A DNA stretch of 64,000 nucleotides from Spirosoma sordidisoli (GTDB lineage Bacteria > Bacteroidota > Bacteroidia > Cytophagales > Spirosomataceae), in the NCBI RefSeq assembly GCF_004138325.1, contig NZ_SBLB01000004.1, positions 1-64,000 on the forward strand, given 5' to 3'. Shown here piece by piece: positions 54,054 through 62,756 of this stretch; position 1 is the stretch's first letter; the number at the start of each line of letters is the position of its first letter. Position numbers and translations under genes: made by a program. The notes beneath the pieces are model-generated. The model was not told where the DNA came from. It saw nothing but the letters and a program-made list of their open reading frames with translations, and did no database searches.

Positions 54054-54482
54054 ATGACCATCAACGAGAAACAGGACGAGATTATCGAAGAATTTGACTT
54101 GTTCGATGACCAGCTGGACAAGACACAATACATCATTGACCTCGGCAAAAAGCTGCCACCCATGCCCGAATCGGCCAGAACGGATGAGAACCGGATCATG
54201 GGCTGTCAGTCGAAGGTGTGGGTCGATGCCGAACTAAAAGACAACCGACTTTATTTTTACGGCGACAGCGAACCAACGGCCCAGATATCGAAAGGGCTGG
54301 TTGGCCTGCTGATCCGGGTACTCTCAGGCGAAAAACCCGAAGATGTGGCCAATGCCGACCTTTACTTTATTCCGCGCGTCGGTATGGGCAACCTGATCAC
54401 CTCATTACGGGCGGGCGGGCTGGCCTCCATGATCGAGCGCATGAAAGCATACGGACGTACCTACGCGAACCAAACCGCCTGA
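54054..54482 (+). CDS. sufE: Sulfur acceptor protein SufE
   Basis: SufE accepts persulfide sulfur from SufS and passes it to the scaffold. The 142-residue protein has the typical pattern: an EEFDLFDD start, YIIDLGKKLPPMPE, the catalytic Cys51 in RIMGCQSKVWV, then SKGLVGLLIRVLSGE and MGNLITSLRAGGLASMIERMK. It is intact and follows the toxin-like gene by 3 bp. Confidence 0.96.
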   Translation: MTINEKQDEIIEEFDLFDDQLDKTQYIIDLGKKLPPMPESARTDENRIMGCQSKVWVDAELKDNRLYFYGDSEPTAQISKGLVGLLIRVLSGEKPEDVANADLYFIPRVGMGNLITSLRAGGLASMIERMKAYGRTYANQTA

Positions 54483-54493
54483 CGGGTAAACCC

Positions 54494-54808
54494 ATGAACG
54501 ACGAAGCAGCACTGAAAGAACAGATCATCCTGGCCCTCAAAGGCGTATACGACCCCGAAATTCCGGTCGATGTATACGAGCTGGGACTCATCTACGATAT
54601 CAAGATATTTCCGGTCAACAACGTCTATATCCTGATGACGCTGACCTCGCCCTCGTGCCCATCGGCCGGGTCTATACCGGGCGAGATAGAAGAAAAAGTT
54701 CGGTCAGTGCCGGGTGTAAACGATGTGAGCGTTGAGCTTACCTTTGATCCGCCTTACTCTACCGAGCTAATGTCTGAAGTAGCGAAGCTGGAACTGGGCT
54801 TTATGTAA
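54494..54808 (+). CDS. sufT: SufT-like DUF59 (MIP18) protein
   Basis: A 104-residue DUF59 protein that assists Fe-S maturation. It shows LALKGVYDPEIPVDVYELGLIY, MTLTSPSCPSAGSIP (conserved Cys) and VSVELTFDPPYS. The frame is open upstream, but the ATG at 54494, just after sufE, gives the standard family length. It is the last of the suf genes in this operon. Confidence 0.93.
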   Translation: MNDEAALKEQIILALKGVYDPEIPVDVYELGLIYDIKIFPVNNVYILMTLTSPSCPSAGSIPGEIEEKVRSVPGVNDVSVELTFDPPYSTELMSEVAKLELGFM

Positions 54809-54880
54809 ACCAACGACCAACCATGGCGCTTCGGGCCGTAGCTGTTAACAAAACTGTAAACTAAAACTGTACACTTACTT

Positions 54881-55312
54881 ATGTATCCTCCTCATTTGCT
54901 TGTTCCCATGCGGGAAGACCTGACCAGCGTTGGGTTTCAGGAGCTGACGACTGCTGCCGACGTTGACGCGGCTTTGACCAATCAACAGGGGACCATGCTG
55001 GTGGTCGTTAACTCGGTATGCGGATGCGCAGCGGGTGCGGCTCGTCCCGGCGTTAAAGCAGCCCTGGCCGCCAGCACCGTAAAACCGGATCAGCTGGTAA
55101 CCGTTTTTGCCGGTGGCGATGTTGATGCTACCGCCCGGATGCGGGAGTACCTGCTCCCCTACCCGCCATCGTCGCCCGCGATCGGTATCTTCAAAGATGG
55201 CGAACTGGTACATTTCATCGAGCGGCACCACATCGAAGGCCGGTCAGCGCAAATGATTGCGCAGCACCTCGAAATGGCGCTGGAAGAATTCTGCACACCG
55301 GCCAACGCCTAA
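54881..55312 (+). CDS. BrxA/BrxB family bacilliredoxin
   Basis: A 143-residue thioredoxin-fold protein of the YphP/YqiW (bacilliredoxin) family. Residues 1-20 (MYPPHLLVPMREDLTSVGFQ) match the family start and the CGC motif lies at Cys47-Gly48-Cys49. YPPSSPAIGIFKDGELVHFIERHHIEGR completes the core. In Firmicutes these reduce bacillithiol mixed disulfides; in Bacteroidota the thiol partner is an inference. It is downstream of sufT with a 72-bp gap and may be in the same transcript. Confidence 0.9.
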   Translation: MYPPHLLVPMREDLTSVGFQELTTAADVDAALTNQQGTMLVVVNSVCGCAAGAARPGVKAALAASTVKPDQLVTVFAGGDVDATARMREYLLPYPPSSPAIGIFKDGELVHFIERHHIEGRSAQMIAQHLEMALEEFCTPANA

Positions 55313-55331
55313 GCATAGGTTACAATACTAT

Positions 55332-55388
55332 AAACTCCGGTTTTGGAAGCGACTGTGCCTGCTGGCTCTGCTTCCCAAACCGGAGTTT
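55332..55388 (+). terminator. Strong terminator after the bacilliredoxin gene
   Basis: Arms of 19 bases (55332-55350 and 55370-55388; AAACTCCGGTTTT and partner) pair with one mismatch and end in TTTTT. It closes the suf-brx transcription unit. Confidence 0.85.
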
Positions 55389-55444
55389 TTGCGTCTGATG
55401 GTTTGGGGATGGTAGTGACGTCAACCGGGAGACAATCCGTCGCT

Positions 55445-55521
55445 GTGACCTAGGCGTTTTCGCCCACCCACTGTTAGGGTCTGCGACCACGAACAGGGGT
55501 GGACGAAAACGCCTAGGTCAC
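55445..55521. repeat. Long inverted repeat overlapping the 3' end of the prenyltransferase gene
   Basis: Left arm 55445-55475 (begins GTGACCTAGGCGTTTTCG) and right arm 55492-55521 pair over about 30 bases: the outer 18 are perfect and the inner part has a few mismatches. The right arm contains the last bases and the TAG stop of the minus-strand gene. It may serve as its terminator, though no T tract follows. Confidence 0.7.
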
Positions 55522-56388
55522 CGCAAACACCTTAGCCAGCAGGCGGGAAAGCGGCAGCAGGCAGAACACCAGCATGGCCAGCGGAAACGATGCGAAAGCC
55601 GCCACCCAGGCCGCATTCATGACAATCAGCGATAGCACCCCGGCCCTGACGGCCATACCGATATTGGGGCCTATCGGGTTCCGGACGGCTCGCCATAAGG
55701 GCGGGAAAATATAGTACCCGAACAACAGCAGAAACGGCAGGGCCGTACCTAACTGGCCGCGCTGTTGCGCCAGCGCAGCAACGCAGCCAATAACCAGTGC
55801 ATAGAGCAACCCGGCCGCCCGCATCGTTCCGGACTTGCCGCCATGAACTTCACCCCGGCTGATCATGGTGATAGCGGCAATATAAGCTACCGGTACCAGA
55901 CCGACCCAGGCCCAGGGGCCCAGCTGCTCAGGGAAGATACTTACGCCCAGCAGCAGGTTCAATCCGCGGCAGAGCCCCATATTCAACGGACCCAGCAGCG
56001 TATGGTGTTTCCCGAACCGATCGTAAACCAGCGAGGCTACCGCTATGCCAACGGCGATCAATCCGGCCGTTTGATTGGCCAGGAACGCAGTAACGATCCC
56101 CAGCCCCAGCAGCGCAGCTCCCAATCCCGTAGCCGCCGACTTGCTGACCAGCCCACTCGGAATGGCCCGCTCGGGACGTTCAACGGCATCCAGCTCGGCA
56201 TCGAAAACGTCGTTAAAAACAACTCCTCCCCCATACAGGCCCAGCGTGGCCAGACAAAGCCAGCCAACCGGAGCCGGGTCAGGCGCCGAGGTCAGAAAAT
56301 AACCGGCAATGGCCATACCAGCCAGCACATCCGCGATAGCCGTAACCAGATTGGCTGGACGGGTAAGGCTCAAAAAAGCGCGAAACAT
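55513..56388 (-). CDS. UbiA-family prenyltransferase (EboC-like)
   Basis: A 291-residue membrane enzyme with about nine helices. It begins LTRPANLVTAIADVLAGMAIAG and has the first Asp-rich motif NDVFDAELDAVERPERAIPSG (about residues 59-79), which binds the prenyl diphosphate through Mg. The second Asp-rich site is weak (YDRFGKHHTLLGPLNMG). The sequence resembles EboC of eboABCDEF clusters, but no other ebo gene is present here. It starts 9 bp after the purple acid phosphatase gene and is probably co-transcribed with it. Confidence 0.85.
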   Translation of the reverse strand: MFRAFLSLTRPANLVTAIADVLAGMAIAGYFLTSAPDPAPVGWLCLATLGLYGGGVVFNDVFDAELDAVERPERAIPSGLVSKSAATGLGAALLGLGIVTAFLANQTAGLIAVGIAVASLVYDRFGKHHTLLGPLNMGLCRGLNLLLGVSIFPEQLGPWAWVGLVPVAYIAAITMISRGEVHGGKSGTMRAAGLLYALVIGCVAALAQQRGQLGTALPFLLLFGYYIFPPLWRAVRNPIGPNIGMAVRAGVLSLIVMNAAWVAAFASFPLAMLVFCLLPLSRLLAKVFAVT

Positions 56389-56397
56389 CGATAGTCT

Positions 56398-58737
56398 TTA
56401 CTGTTTAACGACCTTTTGGGTACGTACTTCCTGACCAGCCTGTACCGATAGCAGATAAACCCCTGCCGCCGGTAGAAGAACTGATTCAGTAAACGAAGCC
56501 GCCTGGCCAACTCGTTTCTGATATACGACGCGCCCCTGCCCGTCAATCAGGCTCAAAGTTACATCCTGTTGCCGGCCCGGCAGCCATTCTACGATCACAC
56601 GGTCCTGAACCGGATTAGGATAAACCCGTAAACGACTGTCGATCACCGATTGCGTGGCCGTTGGCAGTAATACCGTAATCGTGGCCTGACCAGCCGCTGT
56701 ACCGGCTCCACAGACATTTTCGACAGATCTGACCGTATAGGTGTTCGACTGCATCGGTTTTACCGACACCAGAAACGGGCTGGTTGTAGCCGTGAAGGCG
56801 GTGCCATCCGACAGCACCCCTCGCCAGGGCGCATCGCCGGTAAAAGCAAGGGTGAGTGAAGCCGGTTCGCCAGCCAGAACCGTGGCCGAACCGCCCAGAC
56901 TGACGGTTGGCTGGCTCCGCACGGCGAAGGCCGGACTGGCAATCAGCGTAGCGTAGGAAATGCCGCGCGGCCGCACCCGGAGCCGATAGCCCGCCCCGGC
57001 CGGTAGCGATGTCGGCAGGGTAGCCCGAAGCGCGTTGAGGGTTCCCGATCCAACCACCTGTTCAGCCGCAAAATTCCCGGCCGCGTCGGAAAGCAGCACA
57101 TCGTACTGCCAGCCGTTCGCCTTGGTCGTATTCTCGGGCGTTGCGGTCACGGGCAGAACAGTGCCTACACAGGCCGTGGTTATTCCGGACAGGACCGCGG
57201 TAAGCCGGGGCGGCTGTGGCACCGTTATGGTAAACTGATCGGCCAGGCATTGTTTGTCGTCGCTGACCGTGAGCGGAAACGTACCGGCTCTATCGGCTAC
57301 GTAGCGAATACTCCGGCTCGTTTGTCCACTGGTCCATCGATAAGCTCCCGGCGAATCGCCGGGCCATGAAGCCGCCAGCTGGAGCGTATCGGCAAACTCG
57401 GTGGTCAGCGTGGCGGTTTTATTCACCTGCTTCAGAATGGTGAATTTATCCTGCACCGAACCGTCGTACGCTATGAACTGCGCATCGAGCCGATTGTCGT
57501 TCAGGTCGAGCAGCATAGACCCACCCCAGGTATCGCCCCGGTAGCCAGCTACCATTCCTTTGTGCGGGTAATCGGGCGATACGCCACCCTGCGCGCCCCC
57601 CGAACCGTTGACGACATAGACCGTTCCTATGCCTTTGGTCAGAATCGGGCAGGAAGCAGGCGAGCCATCGTACCGGGCCGATGTCGGTTCGGCAATATGT
57701 CTGGCCGGATCGAAGGTATTGGCTAATCCTGTTTGGCCACGCATCCGATAGTAACGTTCGTAGCCGTGACTGTGTCCATTCAGCACCAGATCGACGCCGT
57801 AACGTTCCAGTATAGGCGTCAGGTTCTCGCGAAGGAGTCGCATCTGCTCTTCCGTATCGGAGTTATGCGACCCTTTGCTGTAGGGTGGGTGATGGAAGAT
57901 AACAATGGTCCAGGGAAGCCGGTTGGCCGCCAGATCGCGCTTGAGCCACTGCACCTGGCTACCGGTCGTATCGTACAGTCGCTTCTGATCATCGGGCTGC
58001 TGGGCCTGCGAGTCGAGCGAGATCAGGTGTACGTTGCCGTAGTTGGCCGAAAAATACGTCTTGGTACCGGAAGCTACCCCACCGGCCTCGCCCCGCTCCG
58101 GAAAAGAGAAAAGACGGTAATAAGCAATGTCGAAGTTAGTGCGGCTATCGGCATAATCATGATTGCCGGGTGTCGGAAAGATAGGGATGTTACGCAGACT
58201 TGGCCCATACACGTCGAATACATATCGCTGGTACTCATCGTCTTTTCCGCAGCAATACGCATTATCGCCCAGCCAGACCCACAGGTCAGAGGGTCGGTTG
58301 GTTGTAGCGGCCCGGTAAGCCCGATACACCTCCCGCTGGTTATCCGTCCCGTTTCCGAAATCGCCCAGTACCCATAATCGAAACGGTTGGGTGCTACCCG
58401 ACAAGGGAGCCGTTTTGATGTAATAATCGGGTCCTGCGGCCAGTTGGGTGTCGTCATAGCCAACGGCATAGGCATAGCGCGTGGCGGGTTGCAGTCCCGT
58501 CAGCGTTAGCACATGGTCCGTTGACGGCTGTGTTTCGCGGATAGTGCCGCTTAGCGAGTTGGCGTTAGTCCCGAACCAAACCCGGCCGGTAGTGGGCTGG
58601 CTCGTCTGCCAGCGCACGATGGCCGACGTAGGCGTAACGACCTGCCAGTAAGGCCCCCGGGTCAGAACGGGCGACTGCGCTACCGCCTGATAGCCAGCGA
58701 GAAATAAGATCACTAAAATGCGGAGAGGAATAATCAT
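56398..58737 (-). CDS. Purple acid phosphatase-like protein with T9SS sorting domain
   Basis: A 779-residue secreted metallophosphoesterase. A signal peptide (1-20) precedes an N-terminal fibronectin-like domain (~25-110). The catalytic domain (~118-345) has motifs GDFGNG, GDNAYCCG, GNHDY, IFHHPPY and NGHSHGYERYY, which bind the two metals. Beta-sandwich domains occupy ~430-690. The C-terminal ~75 residues (RVYPNPVQDRVIVEW to VRTQKVVKQ) are a type-A T9SS sorting domain, so the protein should cross the outer membrane by type IX secretion. It likely releases phosphate from organic esters outside the cell. Confidence 0.92.
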   Translation of the reverse strand: MIIPLRILVILFLAGYQAVAQSPVLTRGPYWQVVTPTSAIVRWQTSQPTTGRVWFGTNANSLSGTIRETQPSTDHVLTLTGLQPATRYAYAVGYDDTQLAAGPDYYIKTAPLSGSTQPFRLWVLGDFGNGTDNQREVYRAYRAATTNRPSDLWVWLGDNAYCCGKDDEYQRYVFDVYGPSLRNIPIFPTPGNHDYADSRTNFDIAYYRLFSFPERGEAGGVASGTKTYFSANYGNVHLISLDSQAQQPDDQKRLYDTTGSQVQWLKRDLAANRLPWTIVIFHHPPYSKGSHNSDTEEQMRLLRENLTPILERYGVDLVLNGHSHGYERYYRMRGQTGLANTFDPARHIAEPTSARYDGSPASCPILTKGIGTVYVVNGSGGAQGGVSPDYPHKGMVAGYRGDTWGGSMLLDLNDNRLDAQFIAYDGSVQDKFTILKQVNKTATLTTEFADTLQLAASWPGDSPGAYRWTSGQTSRSIRYVADRAGTFPLTVSDDKQCLADQFTITVPQPPRLTAVLSGITTACVGTVLPVTATPENTTKANGWQYDVLLSDAAGNFAAEQVVGSGTLNALRATLPTSLPAGAGYRLRVRPRGISYATLIASPAFAVRSQPTVSLGGSATVLAGEPASLTLAFTGDAPWRGVLSDGTAFTATTSPFLVSVKPMQSNTYTVRSVENVCGAGTAAGQATITVLLPTATQSVIDSRLRVYPNPVQDRVIVEWLPGRQQDVTLSLIDGQGRVVYQKRVGQAASFTESVLLPAAGVYLLSVQAGQEVRTQKVVKQ

Positions 58738-58765
58738 ACGGTGTCTTTAGGTCACCGTAAAAGTA

Positions 58766-58800
58766 CATATGCCGACAGGACATTCCTATCGGCATATATG
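58766..58800 (-). terminator. Hairpin between the HTH gene and the phosphatase gene
   Basis: CATATGCCGACAGGA (58766-58780) and TCCTATCGGCATATATG (58784-58800) form a stem with one mismatch and a 3-base loop; the minus strand then reads GTACTTTTACGG. It lies 20 bp after the HTH stop codon. Confidence 0.55.
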
Positions 58801-58820
58801 AGCTACAAATCTGGCAACTC

Positions 58821-59231
58821 CTATTGGCTGGAATCTACCAATGCCTGCTGAATACGGAGCAGGTGACGTACGGGCCAGTCGCTTCGATTGTAGGTCTCCA
58901 GCTGGGGTACTTTAATCGCCATCATCCGTTCAATACGCCGACGTTCAGCGGCTGGCATTGTCCGGAGCCGGTCGGGCAGTTCGTGTAAAAGCTGATTCAA
59001 CTGGGTGCAGGCTGTTGTCGGCAGGGAGAAATGATCCGCTAACCGCTGAACGTCAGACAATTTCCACAGGCTTGGTTTGGCCCGCCGGTTCCGGATCGCG
59101 TTCCCGCTGACCCCCAGGGCTATTCCCAATTGCTCATCATTGAGTGAGCACTCGCGCAGCCGCCACATAACGGCCTGGTAATTATTGACAAACGAGCGAA
59201 GTGAGTTAAGTAAATGATCTGTCAAAGCCAT
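58821..59231 (-). CDS. Small helix-turn-helix protein
   Basis: A 136-residue predicted DNA-binding protein. Residues ~28-70 form an XRE-like helix-turn-helix (LNDEQLGIALGVSGNAIRNR then LSDVQRLADHF), followed by a helical region rich in Arg (LPDRLRTMPAAERRRIERMM). It has no recognised effector domain. Regulation of itself or of the downstream phosphatase-prenyltransferase genes is a guess from position. Confidence 0.65.
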   Translation of the reverse strand: MALTDHLLNSLRSFVNNYQAVMWRLRECSLNDEQLGIALGVSGNAIRNRRAKPSLWKLSDVQRLADHFSLPTTACTQLNQLLHELPDRLRTMPAAERRRIERMMAIKVPQLETYNRSDWPVRHLLRIQQALVDSSQ

Positions 59232-59770
59232 GAGAGGATTTAATGAGGTAGCAGATGTATCTGCTATACGAGTTACGGAATGTACTTACATGGGTACGCG
59301 AACTGGTCGCGTTAAGCACTGATGACTGGTAAAGCCGGTGCTCTTGTGATCCTGCCACGCTGACCGCCCCGCTCCGACGCTCTACATACCCGCGAAGAGA
59401 CAGGCAGAAGCCGGCTGGTCCAGCATATCCAGATGTTACTTATCAGCTAAGGCTTTACGAAAACTATGCCACCTGTATAATTTATTTTTTTAAGGTGGGC
59501 AAGGGCCGGTGTCAAAAGAATCGGGAAGGCATTTATACAGCCAGCAGAGTCTATTTCTGTAGGCAAAAAGCGATATGTATTAGCGACATTTTCCCTATAT
59601 GTATTTACTTATATTGGTTTTATAGATTTATGTAAGGCATAATTTTTGTTATTTCATACAGCTTTTCTTTATATACACTATACGTATTTTATGTACACAA
59701 AAAATAACCTCTGCACCCTACGTTGTACTTGCTCTATCAAACTAATCAATTGACAAAAGGAGTAATCCGG
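59232..59770. other. A/T-rich intergenic region
   Basis: About 540 bp between the LytTR regulator's stop codon and the HTH gene start; both genes are on the minus strand. The part at 59560-59720 is strongly A/T-rich. No gene, TAnnTTTG promoter or strong terminator was recognised. Confidence 0.5.
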
Positions 59771-60454
59771 TCATTTTCGTAAAAGACGCCGTTCCACCAT
59801 ATCCCGGTAACTGCCTGCCAATGGGATCGTCACGGTCCCAACCGTTAGCTGATGACGCTCAATTCGCCGAATGGCTTTCAGGGCTACGATGTACGATTTA
59901 TGAATGCGAATGAACTGATCATTGGGTAGCGTAGCCAGCATATCTGTAATCGTCATGCGGGTAGAAATCAGGCGGTTCTGTTCGTGAATGAACAGCAGAT
60001 TCGTATCAGAATGAATGTACAGGATCTCGTCGAGGTTGACCCGAATCCAGTCGTAACCGTCCTTGACGAATATGCTCGATAACGCCCCGCGCTGGGTCAT
60101 CAGCTGCGCATACGCTCGGTTACAGGCCTGCAGAAACCGGCCATATTCGATGGGTTTTAGCAGATAATCGAGCGCCTGCAGGTTAAAGCCTTCTACGGCG
60201 TAGTCGGAAAAGGCGGTAGTAAATATGATTGATTTTTGCAGCGGAGCTATACTCCGGGCGAAATCAGTACCGGACAGGTCGGGCATCAGAATATCCAGAA
60301 AAATCAGATCTACCCGTTCGGTATGCAGAAAAGCCAGCGCATCAGCCGTACCCACAAAGGTTTGCACCAGGTTGAGAAAGGGAACCTTGTCGGCATAGCG
60401 ACGGAGTACCTCCAAAGCCGCCGGTTCATCGTCAATGGCAATCGCGTTAACCAT
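59771..60454 (-). CDS. LytTR-family response regulator
   Basis: A 227-residue regulator. The receiver domain has Asp8/Asp9, phospho-acceptor Asp54 in IFLDILMPDLSG and the Lys in DYLLKPIEYGRF. The C-terminal LytTR domain has VNLDEILYIHSDTNL, ISTRMTITDML and FIRIHKSYIVALKAI. The frame is open further upstream into the kinase gene, but MVNAIAIDDEPAAL is the natural start, 2 bp after the kinase stop. It is the partner of the adjacent LytS-type kinase. Confidence 0.94.
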   Translation of the reverse strand: MVNAIAIDDEPAALEVLRRYADKVPFLNLVQTFVGTADALAFLHTERVDLIFLDILMPDLSGTDFARSIAPLQKSIIFTTAFSDYAVEGFNLQALDYLLKPIEYGRFLQACNRAYAQLMTQRGALSSIFVKDGYDWIRVNLDEILYIHSDTNLLFIHEQNRLISTRMTITDMLATLPNDQFIRIHKSYIVALKAIRRIERHQLTVGTVTIPLAGSYRDMVERRLLRK

Positions 60455-60456
60455 AG

Positions 60457-61485
60457 TTAGTTGAGATCGAGCGTCAGGCTTACAATAAAAGAATCGGTAG
60501 TCTGTCGGATGGTCAGTGCATGCCGGGCCGGGTAGATCAGGGCAAGCCGTTGCCGGGCGTTGATTATACCTGTTCCCATACCTCGTTTGTCGACCTGCAC
60601 AGGCGGGCAACTGTTGGCCAGCTCCAGACACAACTGCCGGTTTTCGACGCGCAGATCGAGGTTGATGTAGGATGGGCGCACCAGGCTGATACCATACTGA
60701 AACGCATTTTCTACGAACGGAATTAACAACAAAGGCGCAATCTGAGCTTCCTGACCGTCCCAGTCGAGTTGCGTGTCTAATCGGATGGGGCTGGTCTGCG
60801 GTAAGCGGGCGCGCTGAAGAGCCAGGTATTTTTCCAGGAATCGTAATTCGGTATCGATTGAGATTAGCGGATGCCGGGCCTCCTGTAAAGTGAAGCGCAT
60901 AATACCAGCCAGCTGCTGAATCAGGTCAGCAACCCGCTCATTATCGGCCAGCAACGCTTCATTATAAATGGTGTTCAGCGCATTGAACAGAAAATGCGGA
61001 TTAATCTGCGCTTTGAGCGCCGTCAGCTCCGCTTCTGTTTTCTGCTGACGCAGTTGAATCCGCTCCCGACGGGTACGAAACGAATCAGCCACATACCCAT
61101 AGGCTACTATAAACGCGAGCAGTACACCCGTAACGACTATATTTTCATCGACGAAGTCAGGATCATGCCCAGTGCGCCATTGCAGGGCTTCAAACGCCAG
61201 CCAGGCTAGTAAGCACTGCCAGACCCAGTAATACCATTGGGTTTCCTGTCTGAGCAGCCACCGCTGAAAGGCCAGCCGGTAGTTCGCTTCAGCCACTGCG
61301 ACCAGCGTAGCCAGCACGACAACGATACCCAGCAAATAGCGCATCAGGCCACCAACATCGGGCCAGACGTCGTTTATGGGCTGCCATGTGCCCGCTTTGT
61401 ACAGGAGCCAGGCCCAGTACGCGAGCAGGCTACCCAGCGCACTGCCCAGTAACAGGATAGCGTACGATTTTCGGATGGACAACAC
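60457..61485 (-). CDS. LytS-type sensor histidine kinase
   Basis: A 342-residue kinase with about four N-terminal membrane helices (residues ~8-30, 47-66, 84-102 and 116-135), a short coiled coil (RTRRERIQLRQQKTEAELTAL) and a His_kinase domain. The phospho-accepting His is H164 in INPHFLFNALN. The ATP-binding part has FVENAFQYGI (N box) and RGMGTGIINARQRL (G box). No separate input domain exists, so sensing must be through the membrane part or a partner. Confidence 0.94.
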   Translation of the reverse strand: MLSIRKSYAILLLGSALGSLLAYWAWLLYKAGTWQPINDVWPDVGGLMRYLLGIVVVLATLVAVAEANYRLAFQRWLLRQETQWYYWVWQCLLAWLAFEALQWRTGHDPDFVDENIVVTGVLLAFIVAYGYVADSFRTRRERIQLRQQKTEAELTALKAQINPHFLFNALNTIYNEALLADNERVADLIQQLAGIMRFTLQEARHPLISIDTELRFLEKYLALQRARLPQTSPIRLDTQLDWDGQEAQIAPLLLIPFVENAFQYGISLVRPSYINLDLRVENRQLCLELANSCPPVQVDKRGMGTGIINARQRLALIYPARHALTIRQTTDSFIVSLTLDLN

Positions 61486-61491
61486 AGCTGA

Positions 61492-61896
61492 CTAGTCCAG
61501 TTGATTTACCAGCGACGATTCAATTGGCTTTATTTTACGAAGCTCCTGCCGAGCCTGATTCTCATCTACAGGCTTCATGAGCAAGGTACGTGACAAAAAG
61601 TCAATTTCTTCTATAGCCTTAATATAATACGTTCGACCAGGCTGAAGCGTCAGCCATACCGTCTGCACATCGGTATAGTAATCCTTACCAGACTCAATCT
61701 TTGTTCTACCGGGGGATACGTCGACTTGCCAATATCGGTTGGGTGGTAAAACCTCTTTCGTTTTGCCATTTATATAGATCCGGTAGCTGTTGCCACCAAA
61801 TTCTTTCTGCCGGTAGATAACCACCCGGGCCGACTCCGCGCGCGGCTGCTGTACGAGTAACAGTATCCACCAGCCTATATTCAATAGCCAGTTCAT
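61492..61896 (-). CDS. DUF2846-like small exported protein
   Basis: A 134-residue protein with an N-terminal hydrophobic signal (MNWLLNIGWWILLLVQQPRAES). A domain resembling DUF2846 follows: RVVIYRQKEFGGNSYRIYING, LPPNRYWQVDVSPGRTKIESG and TLQPGRTYYIKAIEE. No lipobox is seen. Its ATG overlaps the upstream barrel gene's stop (ATGA) and the kinase starts 6 bp after its stop, so the genes are translationally coupled. Confidence 0.75.
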   Translation of the reverse strand: MNWLLNIGWWILLLVQQPRAESARVVIYRQKEFGGNSYRIYINGKTKEVLPPNRYWQVDVSPGRTKIESGKDYYTDVQTVWLTLQPGRTYYIKAIEEIDFLSRTLLMKPVDENQARQELRKIKPIESSLVNQLD

Positions 61897-62648
61897 CGGA
61901 AACGCAGTTTTTCTCCGTTCAACGACATATTGAAAACGGTTTGCAGATACCACTGGTTAATTCGGTCGCGGGGGGCGTTAACCAACGGAAATGCATCTGA
62001 CTCATAGGCCCTGGCTGACAGACCACGCCGGTAGCCCAGGCGAATGGTGTACTCAATGCTTCGCTTCTTCTTTTCGCGCTGGGCATACTCCAGGTTAACA
62101 TCTACATATCCCGCATTCCGCAGCAGCAGCGACGGCACCGTACCGGGCTGGCTGGTCGATAAAATAGCCGGGAACGAAACGGGCTGGCTGCTTCGCCTGA
62201 ATAAGCTATATCCGTACTCCAGGCCACCCAGTCCTGCTTTGAGGTAAAGACGTCGGTTTCGCGTATTGATGAGGTCATAGCCGACAAAAAGCGCCGAATA
62301 ATTGGCGAGTGTATTTCTCGCTACCAGCTCACTCCCATTTTGGGGTGGATCGATATATGCTTTGTCGTCTTTAAGGCCAAACCCATACTGTGCCAGAATT
62401 TTAACCCGGTTTAGCCGAACGCCACCCCCTATACTCACGTATAAATCAAAGATAGATGCGCCCCGAATCTGGTTACTCCGAAAAAACGAACGAAGGTTAG
62501 AAAGTCCGGTAACGGTTCCTGCCAGGCCAAACTCGGTAATTATGCCACGCCTGAAATGGCTTTTTGCCGGGAATGTGCTGCTGGAATCGATGGGCTGACA
62601 AAAGGCGCCGGGGGCGGTTAGCAGCGCGAGTAAAAGATAAGTTTTCAT
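61893..62648 (-). CDS. Hypothetical outer-membrane beta-barrel protein
   Basis: From the ATG at 62648 the product has 251 residues: a signal peptide (MKTYLLLALLTAPGAFC) and a strand-rich body (VKILAQYGFGLKDD, LYLKAGLGGLEYGYSLF, YVDVNLEYAQ, IEYTIRLGYRRGL, WYLQTVFNMSLNGEKLRFR) suggesting an outer-membrane barrel. The family is not recognised. It is the first gene of a four-gene unit with the DUF2846-like, LytS and LytTR genes. Confidence 0.75.
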   Translation of the reverse strand: MKTYLLLALLTAPGAFCQPIDSSSTFPAKSHFRRGIITEFGLAGTVTGLSNLRSFFRSNQIRGASIFDLYVSIGGGVRLNRVKILAQYGFGLKDDKAYIDPPQNGSELVARNTLANYSALFVGYDLINTRNRRLYLKAGLGGLEYGYSLFRRSSQPVSFPAILSTSQPGTVPSLLLRNAGYVDVNLEYAQREKKKRSIEYTIRLGYRRGLSARAYESDAFPLVNAPRDRINQWYLQTVFNMSLNGEKLRFR

Positions 62649-62673
62649 ACGGTTGTCGGGGGAATGTCCCAAA

Positions 62674-62729
62674 ACAAACCCCGCTTCGCTAACCAGCCAA
62701 AGGCGTGTGGTCAACGAAGCGGGGTTTGT
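62674..62729 (-). terminator. Terminator of ileS
   Basis: Perfect 15-bp arms ACAAACCCCGCTTCG (62674-62688) and CGAAGCGGGGTTTGT (62715-62729) enclose a 26-base loop, 27 bp beyond the ileS stop codon; the minus-strand exit is TTTTGGGAC. Confidence 0.8.
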
Positions 62730-62756
62730 GATGAAACCCGTATTTTACGTGGTCTT

